This document shows positions 1-8,047 of a stretch of DNA of 42,741 nucleotides, piece by piece. Under the pieces are notes generated by a model, which worked only from the letters and a program-made list of their open reading frames with translations, did not search any database and was not told where the DNA came from. Position numbers and translations under genes: made by a program. Numbering within the stretch: position 1 is the stretch's first letter; the number at the start of each line of letters is the position of its first letter. The DNA comes from Sphaerochaeta sp. (GTDB lineage: Bacteria > Spirochaetota > Spirochaetia > Sphaerochaetales > Sphaerochaetaceae): the NCBI GenBank assembly GCA_016342655.1, contig JAEINL010000030.1, positions 1-42,741 of the forward strand, in the 5' to 3' direction.

Positions 1-45
1 CTTCCTTTATCTTTGATAAGGCTAGCATAGCATGAGTTTTTATTA

Positions 46-1029
46 TTGTATACTTATTTCAGGAACGTTGTACTAGAGGATAAGATAGCGGGTGCAAAGA
101 ATATTGCTAGCGCAGTTACAAGACTTGCAGAGCTTGCCCCCATCCCTATCGCATTGCACCTTGATCACGGTCGTGACCTTTCTAGTGTAAAGGCTGCCAT
201 TGATGGGGGATACACCTCTGTGATGATCGACGGCTCGTCCCTTTCCTTGAAGGATAACATCGAGCTTACCCGGGAGGTGGTCAAGTATGCACACCCCTTG
301 GGAGTCACCGTAGAGGGAGAACTTGGAATCCTTGCAGGCATTGAGGACCATGTATTCTCTGAAACCAGTTCCTATACCAATCCTCTCGATGCCATCAGGT
401 TCTTCAAGGAAACGAAGGTCGATGCCTTGGCCATCAGCTATGGTACGATGCACGGAGCCAACAAGGGTAAGGATGCAAAGGTTCGCAAGGAGATAGCCAT
501 TGCCGTCAAGGAGTGCCTGCGCCACGAACATATTTTTGGCGTGTTGGTAAGCCACGGATCGTCCACTGTCCCCTCCTACATAGTTGATGATATCAACGCC
601 CTTGGTGGTGATATCCGCAATGCCTATGGCATCGCGCTTTCGCAGCTGAAGGAGGTCGGCAAGCTTGGTATCGGAAAGATCAACGTCGATACAGATATCC
701 GTCTTGCTGTGACACGTAACCTCAGGGAGTACTTTGTAAATAACCCGGAGCACCAGAGCGAGAGCTCTGTCAAGGCGATCTGGAAGATCATGGAAGCCAA
801 TCCCCAGGCTTTCGATCCCCGGCTTTTCCTCACTCCCATCATGGATACCGTAATGTATGGCACCATCCCTAACGAGGGCGTTAGACAGATAACTGACTGC
901 ATCCGTCGTGGGGTTATGGAAGTTGTAGGCACCCTTATCGTGCAGTTCGGCTGTGTCGGTATGGCAAGCCAGGTGGAGATAAAGAGCTTGGAATGGATGG
1001 CAGATTTCTATAAGAAGGAGGGCATCTGA
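46..1029 (+). CDS. class II fructose-bisphosphate/ketose-bisphosphate aldolase, 5'-truncated
   Basis: Zn-dependent class II aldolase family, which cleaves ketose bisphosphates to dihydroxyacetone phosphate plus an aldehyde. Visible family residues are the HLDHG motif (D40, H41), VEGE (E92), the metal histidine in TMHG (H136) and SHGSS (H170). A C-terminal extension follows the core. The reading frame opens only at a TTG at 46, and an in-frame TAG lies at 28-30. Homologues have about 60-70 further residues (first beta strand and helix, with an AFN-type motif) before the segment matched here, so the N-terminus is missing in this sequence. Either the gene is a decayed remnant or the first about 55 bases are a join or assembly edge. 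The stop overlaps the next start (TGATG), so it belongs to the operon with the isomerase-like and LarA-like genes. The substrate is probably a sugar-catabolic ketose phosphate rather than strictly fructose bisphosphate; that is inference. Confidence 0.75.
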   Translation: MYTYFRNVVLEDKIAGAKNIASAVTRLAELAPIPIALHLDHGRDLSSVKAAIDGGYTSVMIDGSSLSLKDNIELTREVVKYAHPLGVTVEGELGILAGIEDHVFSETSSYTNPLDAIRFFKETKVDALAISYGTMHGANKGKDAKVRKEIAIAVKECLRHEHIFGVLVSHGSSTVPSYIVDDINALGGDIRNAYGIALSQLKEVGKLGIGKINVDTDIRLAVTRNLREYFVNNPEHQSESSVKAIWKIMEANPQAFDPRLFLTPIMDTVMYGTIPNEGVRQITDCIRRGVMEVVGTLIVQFGCVGMASQVEIKSLEWMADFYKKEGI

Positions 1030-1895
1030 TGCAGCATATATACGTAAACTTCAAACGCTTTGACATTCCCCCAACTTTGGGTGGGGTCAATAGGCTGGGC
1101 AGCAGTCAGGAGTGGGCAAGGATCCTCGTGGCTTCTACGCTGCCGTATCTCAAGCAGTATGATAGGGGCGAGGTTGCTTTCACACAATTCTATCCTGAGG
1201 CCCATATCATAGGGGCATTGCAGGAGAAGGGTGATTCTCCTGAGCTCGCCATAGGATGCCAGGGCGTGTACCGCGGCGATACCTCAAGGGGAGGTAACTT
1301 TGGCTCCTTCACCACAAACCGTCCGGCCAACGCCATGGTGGCCCTTGGGTGTGAAGACACCATCATCGGCCACTGCGAAGAGCGCAATGACAAGAATGAG
1401 ATATTGGCTCTTGGTGGGAACACCACCCGCGCAAAGGTAAATGAACTCCTAAACAAGGAGATCCTCTGTGCCCAGAAAGCTGGCATGAAGGTGCTCTACT
1501 GTATAGGAGAAAAGGAAAGCGAGCTTGATGACTGGAAGGCGGTGCTCTCTGAGCAGCTGACCATCGGCTTGGAGGGGTGTGATTTAGGGACTATCACCAT
1601 AGCCTATGAGCCTGTGTGGTCTATCGGGCCTGGCAAGAAGCCGGCGGATAAAGCGTACATCACCAAGGTTGCACGCTTCATAAAGGAAACCATCGGTAAC
1701 GTAGGCGTTGTCTATGGTGGGGGCCTCAAGCAGGAGAATGCTGCTATGCTCGCTTCCATTGAAGAGATAGACGGTGGCCTGATCGCCCTTACCCGCTTTA
1801 GCGGTGAGATCGGGTTCTATCCTGACGAATACCTGGAGATCATTCAGATCTATATGCAGGCGAAAAAGGGCAAGGAGTACCAGAGTGAAAATTGA
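1029..1895 (+). CDS. triose-phosphate-isomerase-like protein
   Basis: TIM-barrel isomerase of the triose-phosphate isomerase family, 288 aa, longer than the usual 250. The catalytic set is present but divergent: N7 and K9 in VNFKRF (NxK), H115 in GHCEERN (GHSERR in classical enzymes), E194 in AYEPVWSIG, and the phosphate loop YGGG near residue 237. The start overlaps the aldolase stop by one base and has AGGAGG upstream. The 3' end overlaps the GTG start of the LarA-like gene. Such divergent copies often sit in carbohydrate operons and act on other sugar phosphates, for example EryH on L-erythrulose 1-phosphate. The pairing with an aldolase here supports turning a catabolic ketose or aldose phosphate into glycolytic triose phosphates. 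Whether it is the housekeeping TpiA cannot be decided from this window. Confidence 0.8.
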   Translation: MQHIYVNFKRFDIPPTLGGVNRLGSSQEWARILVASTLPYLKQYDRGEVAFTQFYPEAHIIGALQEKGDSPELAIGCQGVYRGDTSRGGNFGSFTTNRPANAMVALGCEDTIIGHCEERNDKNEILALGGNTTRAKVNELLNKEILCAQKAGMKVLYCIGEKESELDDWKAVLSEQLTIGLEGCDLGTITIAYEPVWSIGPGKKPADKAYITKVARFIKETIGNVGVVYGGGLKQENAAMLASIEEIDGGLIALTRFSGEIGFYPDEYLEIIQIYMQAKKGKEYQSEN

Positions 1896-3345
1896 ATTGG
1901 AGTATGGGAAAGGAACTATGACGGCAACTCTGCCTGACAATACCGATGTATTCATCCCCGGGGTTACCCTGGCAGACCCTCCCTTTATCCCAGAGGACAA
2001 AGTCGAGGCTCAGACTCTTCGGAGCCTACGAAACCCCATTGGCATGGAGCCGCTTTCCCATCTTGCCAAGCCTGGACATAAGGTTGTCATCATATTTCCA
2101 GACAGAGTCAAGGGTGGGGAGCAGGCCACCAGCCATCGAAAAGTCTCCATCAAGCTGATCCTTGAGGAGTTGTATACAGCAGGGGTTGCAAAGAAGGATA
2201 TCCTGCTTCTCTGCTCCAACGGTCTGCATAGGAAGAACACTGATAAGGAAATCCTGGGAATCTTGGGTTCCAATCTGTACTCCCAGTTTGCCCCAAGCCA
2301 CCAGATCATGAACCATGACAGCGAGGATTACGAGCATCTTGTTGATCTGGGTGTCACCGAAGTAGGGGACCCTGTCCTGATGAACAAGTATGTCTATGAT
2401 GCTGACCTTGCAATCCTGATCGGACATGTGCAGGGCAATCCCTATGGAGGATACTCCGGCGGGTACAAGCACAGTGCCACCGGCATCACCCACTGGAAGA
2501 GCATTGCAACCCACCATGTTCCCTCTGTGATGCATCGTGATGACTTCACCCCGGTAAGCGGACACAGCCTCATGCGTACTAAGTTCAACCAGATCTCCAT
2601 GCATATGGAAGATTGTATGGGTAAGAAGTTCTTCTGCTGTGATGCAGTGCTCGATACCAAGTCACGACAGATTGCAGTCTACTCCGGCTATGCCAAGGAG
2701 ATGATGGAGCTGTCTTGGATCGAGGCAGACAAGAGGACCTATGTTCCTTTTGCAGAGAAGAAGTATGATGTCATAGTCTTTGGCATGCCCCAGTTCTTCC
2801 ACTATGGGGAGGGTATGGGAACCAACCCTGTGATGATGATGCAGGCCCTCAGCGCCCAGGTCATCAGGCACAAGAGGATCATGAGTGACAAGTGTGTCAT
2901 CATCTGCTCCTCGTTGTGCAACGGCTACTTCCATGATGAGCTCTGGCCCTATACTCGTAAGATGTATGAGATGTTCCAGAAGGACGAGATGAATATCCTT
3001 CCTGACATGAATCGCTATGGTGAGTATTTTGCCACGAATGAGGAGTATATCCGCCAGTATCGATACTGCAATGCGTTCCATCCCTTCCATGGATTCTCCA
3101 TGATAAGCTGTGGACACATAGCGGAGATGAACACCAGTGCCATCTACATTGTAGGGGCTCAGGAACCTGGTATTGCAAGAGGAATGGGGTTGAAGACTAG
3201 AGCCACCTTTGAAGAGGCCCTCGAAGACGCAAAGAAAAAGTTTGTTGGGGATAATCCCAACATACTAGCTCTCCCCCTTGCCTTCAAGACAGCTGCTGTA
3301 CACCTTTGTATGAAGGATGATCCTATTCCTTCTACCTTTCACTAA
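1885..3345 (+). CDS. LarA-like (DUF2088) nickel-pincer family racemase/epimerase homologue
   Basis: The N-terminal part matches the lactate racemase LarA family, whose members carry a nickel-pincer nucleotide and racemise or epimerise alpha-hydroxy acids. Visible are PDR (residues 72-74), SNGLHRKNTD with H115 (LarA catalytic H108), GYSGGYK with K195 (pincer-attachment lysine K184) and the THH pair H210/H211 (Ni ligand H200). The residue matching LarA H174 in EPHFFAGFSGG appears to be N185 here; this alignment is from memory. The GTG start at 1885 has AAGGAG seven bases upstream and overlaps the isomerase-like gene; an upstream extension to 1804 would read through that gene. At 486 aa it is longer than LarA (about 425 aa). 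No larB, larC or larE is in the window. The substrate is probably a sugar acid or hydroxy acid (inference). Confidence 0.75.
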   Translation: MKIELEYGKGTMTATLPDNTDVFIPGVTLADPPFIPEDKVEAQTLRSLRNPIGMEPLSHLAKPGHKVVIIFPDRVKGGEQATSHRKVSIKLILEELYTAGVAKKDILLLCSNGLHRKNTDKEILGILGSNLYSQFAPSHQIMNHDSEDYEHLVDLGVTEVGDPVLMNKYVYDADLAILIGHVQGNPYGGYSGGYKHSATGITHWKSIATHHVPSVMHRDDFTPVSGHSLMRTKFNQISMHMEDCMGKKFFCCDAVLDTKSRQIAVYSGYAKEMMELSWIEADKRTYVPFAEKKYDVIVFGMPQFFHYGEGMGTNPVMMMQALSAQVIRHKRIMSDKCVIICSSLCNGYFHDELWPYTRKMYEMFQKDEMNILPDMNRYGEYFATNEEYIRQYRYCNAFHPFHGFSMISCGHIAEMNTSAIYIVGAQEPGIARGMGLKTRATFEEALEDAKKKFVGDNPNILALPLAFKTAAVHLCMKDDPIPSTFH

Positions 3346-3435
3346 GAAGGGTAGCAAAAGCAACTGTAGTTGCTTGCACTGAAGCCTGTAGAAGAAAACA
3401 GCAGAAGAAAGCTTAAGGTAAAGAAAGAGAACTCT

Positions 3436-3466
3436 CTCAGGGGTCTTGGTTTCCAAGACCCCTGAG
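3436..3466 (+). terminator. hairpin ending the aldolase/isomerase/LarA operon
   Basis: A perfect 14-bp stem (3436-3449 with 3453-3466) closes a 3-base loop, 90 bases after the LarA-like stop. The downstream T-run is weak, so termination may be factor-assisted. The rest of 3346-3653 shows no gene. Confidence 0.7.
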
Positions 3467-3653
3467 CTATCATGCGGCTTCTTCGTGTGAAAACCCAGGG
3501 TCCATTGAGACTCTTCTGATTAGATAGCCTTTATTTTTGTTACCCTCATATTTGCCAAGTTCGCTAACATATATACTACACAAGTATGTAACTAGTATTC
3601 TCATACCAGAGCCCTTACAGGGACCAACTTCAACGATTGGTTAGAACATACCA

Positions 3654-3682
3654 TTGTCACATAAGACCTATCTTAATAAAAT
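3654..3682 (+). promoter_or_regulatory. sigma70-type promoter of the GDSL hydrolase gene
   Basis: TTGTCA (3654-3659) and TAAAAT (3677-3682) are separated by 17 bases, about 60 bases upstream of the ATG at 3744. A second TATAAT at 3685-3690 is too far from the -35 box. Confidence 0.55.
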
Positions 3683-3743
3683 ATTATAATAGAAAGAAAA
3701 AGGCTCCTCTACAGTATGTGTAAGAGGAACAAGGAAGGGCACC

Positions 3744-4436
3744 ATGATACAACGGATACGAATTTTTGGAGACTCCATTCTGAAAGGGGTAATATACGAC
3801 AAGTCCAGCAACCAGTACTCTATATTGAAAAATCCTCCTATCAATGGCTTGAGTCAAACGTACGGGTTGGACATCCACAACAGTTCAATGTTTGGCTCTA
3901 CTATCAGCAAAGGGATAAAATTGCTTCAACGAGCTATTGACCGAGGGCTTTCCTGTGAAATCGTACTGGTAGAGTTTGGAGGCAATGATTGTGATTTTCC
4001 CTGGGCTGACATAGCCCAGAATCCAACGGGGGAATTCTCACCCAATACACCCCTTGCAGTCTTTTCTTCAACCTTGCAGAAAATGGTGGAGACCTTGAAA
4101 GCCAAAAAGATCCTACCCGTCCTCATGACGTTGCCTCCCATTGTCTCAATGCGTTATTTGAATCATATCTGTAGAGATGGCTTGAACAAAGAAGCGATTC
4201 TCACCTATTTGCAGGGGGATGCCCAAAAGATTGCTCGTTTCCAGGAGCTCTATTCATTGAAAATCAAATCCATAGCGAAAGAAACAAAGACAGCCCTTAT
4301 AGACGTCCGCAGTGCCTTCCTCCAACGCCATGACTTTGGCTCCCTTATCTGTGAAGATGGTATCCACCCAAATCATGAGGGGCATCTCTTGATTGCTTCA
4401 AGTCTTGGTGAGTACTTGGGGCAACGAAGTTCCTGA
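3744..4436 (+). CDS. SGNH/GDSL-type hydrolase
   Basis: A serine esterase/lipase-fold hydrolase of 230 aa. All four SGNH blocks are visible: block I FGDSILKG with the nucleophile Ser near residue 11, block II Gly in SSMFGST, block III GGND, and block V DGIHPN with the catalytic Asp and His near the C-terminus. There is no signal peptide or membrane segment, so it is cytoplasmic. AGGAAGGG precedes the ATG. It is a single gene between an operon terminator and a convergent oxidoreductase gene, so context does not indicate the substrate; family members deacylate esters of sugars, lipids or peptides. The interval 4437-4554 holds only two short hairpins (4467-4480 and 4492-4506) without T-runs. Confidence 0.85.
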   Translation: MIQRIRIFGDSILKGVIYDKSSNQYSILKNPPINGLSQTYGLDIHNSSMFGSTISKGIKLLQRAIDRGLSCEIVLVEFGGNDCDFPWADIAQNPTGEFSPNTPLAVFSSTLQKMVETLKAKKILPVLMTLPPIVSMRYLNHICRDGLNKEAILTYLQGDAQKIARFQELYSLKIKSIAKETKTALIDVRSAFLQRHDFGSLICEDGIHPNHEGHLLIASSLGEYLGQRSS

Positions 4437-4554
4437 TGACGAAGGTCTGTTTGTTCAGAGATATATGTACCTAGAGGTACTGCTTATGGACGTTTCCTCT
4501 GGAAACTAGTATCTACATGAAAATGTGGGCTGGGTTTGCATGTCATTGGTATGC

Positions 4555-5607
4555 TCACTCAATATGAAAGGCTCTTTTCTCTACCGATGATCGTTCAGCT
4601 TTATCTAATAGCAGTTGGATACGGCATGCCTCAGGAAACGAACATACATCAACGCTCTTTCCTCGCATTCCACCTATGAAGGCCTCATCCTGAGCGTAGA
4701 TGAAGTCTGTCATGAAAGCCTGTTTTTCTGTGGGTATTCTTTGGATAGTTGTGTCAAATCCCCCATCCTTTTTTTTAGGAAGGAATTCGATAAAGGAGTC
4801 CCAAAGGGAGAGCTTGATAAGCCCTCCCTCTCCATTGACCTTGAGGTTGAACTCATCGAATCCTACTCGACTCACATGAAAGCTACACAGTTCTCCCTTT
4901 TCTCCAACTGCTGAGATTACAGCTGAGTCATCATTCTCAACACTGCTTTTTCCCTTAAGCCCCATGGGGCGAAGACCGATATGTGTCTGTGTAGTGCAAC
5001 TGACTTCTGTAATGATGATGCCACATGCATAGTGGGCAATATCAAGCACATGGGAGCCGAAGTCTTGCAGGGCACCAAAGCCACTGATCTCTTTGTCCAT
5101 TCGCCATTCAAAGGGTAGGGATGGGTTCGCGAGACGTAGGCCTCCGTAGGTAATGCTGAGGTTAAAGATTCTACCCATCCGCTCTTTGACAAGACGCTTC
5201 AATTGGAGCACTTGTTGTGAAAAGCGAAGATCATACCCCACCATAGTGAATACTGGTTGTGTTTCCAGTGCCCTGAGGATGAGAGAGCAATCATCATAGG
5301 TAGTAACTATGGGTTTCTCTACTAGGAGAGCTTTTCTTGCTTCTATAGCCTTCAGGATGAACGGGGTGTGGACATTGGAGGGAGTGCAGATGATAACGCC
5401 ATCAACAGCATCGAGGAGTTCCTCATAAGAGGTGTATGCAATGGTGTTCTGCAGCTTGTGTTCCTTGATGAAGGCTTCGCTTCTCTCCAGGCTCCTGTTA
5501 TAGACGCCTGATACTTCTACATTTTGCATCTGTACCAATGCCTGGGCATGGAATGATCCTATGCTGACGGTGCTTCCTGTTCCAATGATTCCAATCTTTA
5601 CTCTCAT
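4555..5607 (-). CDS. Gfo/Idh/MocA family NAD(P)-dependent oxidoreductase
   Basis: The N-terminal Rossmann fold shows GIIGTGS at residues 6-12. The family's EKP motif follows (LVEKPIVTT, near residue 97), with the catalytic lysine. The C-terminal alpha/beta domain contains DFGSHVLDIAHY, with the His of the active-site DxGxHxxD motif. Length is 350 aa, normal for the family. Members oxidise or reduce sugars, inositols and sugar derivatives with NAD(P); the exact substrate is not predictable. The ATG has AAGGAAAAAG just upstream. It stands alone, is divergent from the LacI-type gene and convergent with the GDSL gene. The region upstream (5608-5816) holds a dispersed repeat copy and no gene. Confidence 0.85.
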   Translation of the reverse strand: MRVKIGIIGTGSTVSIGSFHAQALVQMQNVEVSGVYNRSLERSEAFIKEHKLQNTIAYTSYEELLDAVDGVIICTPSNVHTPFILKAIEARKALLVEKPIVTTYDDCSLILRALETQPVFTMVGYDLRFSQQVLQLKRLVKERMGRIFNLSITYGGLRLANPSLPFEWRMDKEISGFGALQDFGSHVLDIAHYACGIIITEVSCTTQTHIGLRPMGLKGKSSVENDDSAVISAVGEKGELCSFHVSRVGFDEFNLKVNGEGGLIKLSLWDSFIEFLPKKKDGGFDTTIQRIPTEKQAFMTDFIYAQDEAFIGGMRGKSVDVCSFPEACRIQLLLDKAERSSVEKRAFHIE

Positions 5608-5624
5608 TCTTTTTCCTTCTTCAT

Positions 5625-5668
5625 TCTTCCATTCTCCCTGTGGGAAGGCAGGGTAGTCAAGGTTGGAG
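5625..5668. repeat. left copy of a 44-bp direct repeat
   Basis: This 44-bp segment matches 12661-12704 in the same orientation with six mismatches by eye. Shared blocks include TTCTCCCTGTG and AGTCAAGGTT. It lies between the oxidoreductase gene and the regulator of the sulfatase module. Confidence 0.65.
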
Positions 5669-5816
5669 ATACACCGATGATGAGAAGACTCTTTTTCAAT
5701 GGGCCTATCGTACTTGGGGTAGATCTTCCGTCTGACAGGATATTGTCTTGTAAGTGTACCGTTCTTTTTGATTAATTAGGAAGAAATACCAAGCAGAAAA
5801 TGAGAAAAAGTTTTTG

Positions 5817-5873
5817 TTGACACGTATAAATATCCATGAGAATATATTCTCAGTATTAAGTTGACTCGTGTCA
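5817..5873 (+). promoter_or_regulatory. promoter/operator region of the LacI-type gene
   Basis: It contains TTGACACGTATAA (5817-5829), a perfect 16-bp palindrome TGAGAATATATTCTCA (5837-5852) and TGACTCGTGTCA (5862-5873), a near-perfect palindrome related to the first element. TTGACA at 5817 can serve as a -35 box, with the A/T palindrome covering the -10 region about 18 bases downstream. A related element recurs at 6889-6900 before the binding-protein gene. The layout suggests autoregulation by the LacI protein. Confidence 0.5.
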
Positions 5874-5891
5874 CTATAAATGGGGTTTTAC

Positions 5892-6866
5892 ATGGTATCA
5901 AGAAAAGATGTAGCAGAACTTGCAGAAGTATCACCTACCAGTGTCTCCTATTATATCAATGACACAGGGTATGTGGGTGCCAAAGCTAGGCAAAGAATTC
6001 AGGAAGCTATAGATACCCTGGGCTACAATCCAAATCAGATTGCCCGGAGTCTAAAAATCAAGGATAGCCGCCAGTTTGTCTTTTTCTGTAACGAAATTCG
6101 AAATCCTTTCTACTCCCAATTGGTTCATCAAGCTACCAAGGCTGCGCTTAAAGAGGATTATGTCACGCTGTTTTCTCCTGTTGTAGATGATGATAAATAT
6201 ATCAGAAAAGTTTGTGGATATCAGATTAGCGGAGTATTTGCATCTAACAATCGTATTGGGGTTGATGCAATCAATACGATGGCCAAACAGAATATTCCGG
6301 TTGTTATACTTCGTGATGTGAAATGGCCTGACCTTAGTCCCAAAGTTACTCAGATTAAGGTGGATTACTCTTATATAATGGATGAAATAGTAGTGCATCT
6401 TAGAGAACAGGGCTGTAATGAAATGCACTATATTTCGAGTTCAAGTTCACCAAAAATCCTAGATGAAAAGACGAAAGCCTTTTTTAAAGCCTACAACAAA
6501 GAGGATGTACAAGTTTCCTTCGGAATTGCAGATACCTCGGAAGCATTCGAAAAGATCGTATCTTCATATTCCTCTGATAATTGTCCTGATGCTTTTGTCT
6601 GTACTAACGATGCAGTTGCGTTTGGGGTTCTTAAAGCAATTACTACGATCGGCCTCCGTGTACCAGAAGATGTCATGGTCGTAGGGTTCGACAACGCATA
6701 TATAGCAAAATATAGTGTACCTAGTATCACCAGCGTGGATATTGAGAGTGAAAAGATGGGAAAGATAGCCATTGATCTACTGATAAGAAAGTTACATGGC
6801 GAAGAGGTTGATGACTATGTGGTCACTCCCCATCTTATTGTGAGGCAATCAAGTATTAGAGAATAA
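5892..6866 (+). CDS. LacI-family transcriptional regulator of the sulfatase/importer module
   Basis: The N-terminal LacI helix-turn-helix is clear (SRKDVAELAEVSPTSVSYYI, then the hinge GYNPNQIARSLK). It is followed by a periplasmic-binding-protein-like effector domain with the usual DAFVCTNDAVAFGVL and GFDN segments. The ATG at 5892 is preferred because LacI proteins begin right before this helix and GGGG lies six bases upstream; an in-frame ATG at 5880 would add four residues and has no clear ribosome site. The gene heads a same-strand module of an ABC importer and a sulfatase, which it probably represses until the substrate is present. Palindromes upstream of this gene and upstream of the binding-protein gene are candidate operators. 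Base composition is visibly AT-richer than in the flanking housekeeping genes. Confidence 0.88.
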   Translation: MVSRKDVAELAEVSPTSVSYYINDTGYVGAKARQRIQEAIDTLGYNPNQIARSLKIKDSRQFVFFCNEIRNPFYSQLVHQATKAALKEDYVTLFSPVVDDDKYIRKVCGYQISGVFASNNRIGVDAINTMAKQNIPVVILRDVKWPDLSPKVTQIKVDYSYIMDEIVVHLREQGCNEMHYISSSSSPKILDEKTKAFFKAYNKEDVQVSFGIADTSEAFEKIVSSYSSDNCPDAFVCTNDAVAFGVLKAITTIGLRVPEDVMVVGFDNAYIAKYSVPSITSVDIESEKMGKIAIDLLIRKLHGEEVDDYVVTPHLIVRQSSIRE

Positions 6867-6888
6867 TACATAGTTTTTTGGCAAATGT

Positions 6889-6900
6889 TGACACGTGTAA
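6889..6900 (+). promoter_or_regulatory. candidate LacI operator before the binding-protein gene
   Basis: TGACACGTGTAA contains the perfect 8-bp palindrome ACACGTGT and matches the elements at 5818-5829 and 5862-5873. It overlaps TTGACA (6888-6893), a possible -35 box, and lies 23 bases before the ATG at 6923. Confidence 0.5.
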
Positions 6901-6922
6901 TTAATGAACATAGGAGGTTCAA

Positions 6923-7987
6923 ATGTTTAGTGGAAAAGTAAGAAGAGTGGTTGTGGTGTTGATGATGGTACTTCTCTGTACTCACGTTTTTGCTGCAGGT
7001 CAGAAGGAGACTGGGGCAGTAGGCAAAGCAGGATTGCCGGTGATCAGGATCGGGGCAATGGCCTATTACCTGAGTGTTCCCTTGCAGGTTATCCAGGATG
7101 AGGGACTGGACAAGAAGTTTGGTTTTGAAATGGACATCATTGATTTCCCTTCGGGTGGACCAATGGCTGAAGCCTTAGGTGCAGGGCAGTGGGATATTGG
7201 TCCAATTGGAGCCGGTGGTATGGTAGCCATCCCAAACTACAATGCCAAGCTTATCGCAGATGTTGAATCAGAGATGGACGGTGCTTGGATTATTGCTCGT
7301 CCTGATAGCGATATTGTAAAAGCCGGTTCGACCATCGCTAAATATCCTGATGTAATTGGTTCAAAATCTACAGTAGAAGGGAAAAAGATGCTCGGAACTG
7401 TAGGTAACATTTCTCATTACATGGGGCTCAACTATCTGAGTAAATTTGACTTGGAAATGAGCGATGTGGATTTTGTGCATATGGAGACTTCCCAGATTTA
7501 TACTGCGTTTGTTTCAGGTAATGGTGATCTTGCCTGCCTCGGTTCCCCCTCTGCAGCTATGAAACTTGTTCAGGAAGGGTATGTGCGAGTAGGTGGGTTA
7601 GCTCAACAAGGAGTAAGCCAGCAGGATGCAATACTAGTCAGTGATGATTTTTATACCAATCACTATGATTTGTGTGTAAATTTCATGAAAGCCTGGTATA
7701 CCGCTACAGATATGCTTAATGCAGATCCTCAGTATGAATTTGATATGGTCAAGAAGTTTTATACAGAAAGTGGGCGTTCTGATTTCAACGACGCAGGAAT
7801 CCAGATGGAATGTGATTTCAATGCCTATGTTGACTCAAAAACTGCTTTTGACAAGGAAGTAGGTGCTTGGATGAAGGGCTTGATTCAGTTCTATGTTGAT
7901 AATGGGTCAATGAAGCAAGTTGTTATTGATAAGATGAATACAAATATTAAGCTTGATGTCGTTAAGGATGCTATTGCAGCTCTTTGA
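6923..7987 (+). CDS. ABC transporter substrate-binding protein, NitT/TauT type
   Basis: A 354-aa exported binding protein. The first 24 residues form a signal peptide (basic start, hydrophobic stretch, cleavage expected after HVFA before AGQKE); no lipobox cysteine sits at the cleavage site. The mature part resembles SsuA/TauA/NrtA-like binding proteins (NMT1/THI5 fold): a short strand with IGAMAYYLSVPLQ, then DIIDFPSGGPMAEALGAGQWDIG, the usual ligand-loop region. AGGAGG (6912-6917) precedes the ATG. It is followed by two permeases, two ATPases and a sulfatase, so the ligand is probably an organosulfate or sulfonate (inference). A hairpin after the stop may raise its level relative to the membrane genes. 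Confidence 0.85.
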   Translation: MFSGKVRRVVVVLMMVLLCTHVFAAGQKETGAVGKAGLPVIRIGAMAYYLSVPLQVIQDEGLDKKFGFEMDIIDFPSGGPMAEALGAGQWDIGPIGAGGMVAIPNYNAKLIADVESEMDGAWIIARPDSDIVKAGSTIAKYPDVIGSKSTVEGKKMLGTVGNISHYMGLNYLSKFDLEMSDVDFVHMETSQIYTAFVSGNGDLACLGSPSAAMKLVQEGYVRVGGLAQQGVSQQDAILVSDDFYTNHYDLCVNFMKAWYTATDMLNADPQYEFDMVKKFYTESGRSDFNDAGIQMECDFNAYVDSKTAFDKEVGAWMKGLIQFYVDNGSMKQVVIDKMNTNIKLDVVKDAIAAL

Positions 7988-8008
7988 TTAGGTAGTAGCT
8001 AGCTTTAT

Positions 8009-8030
8009 CGGCTGTCCATTAGGACAGCCG
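8009..8030 (+). other. intercistronic hairpin between binding protein and permease genes
   Basis: CGGCTGTCC and GGACAGCCG form a 9-bp stem with a 4-base loop and no T-run. Such hairpins commonly stabilise the upstream mRNA or partly attenuate, giving more binding protein than permease. Confidence 0.6.
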
Positions 8031-8047
8031 ACGTAAGGTAGGAAAAT

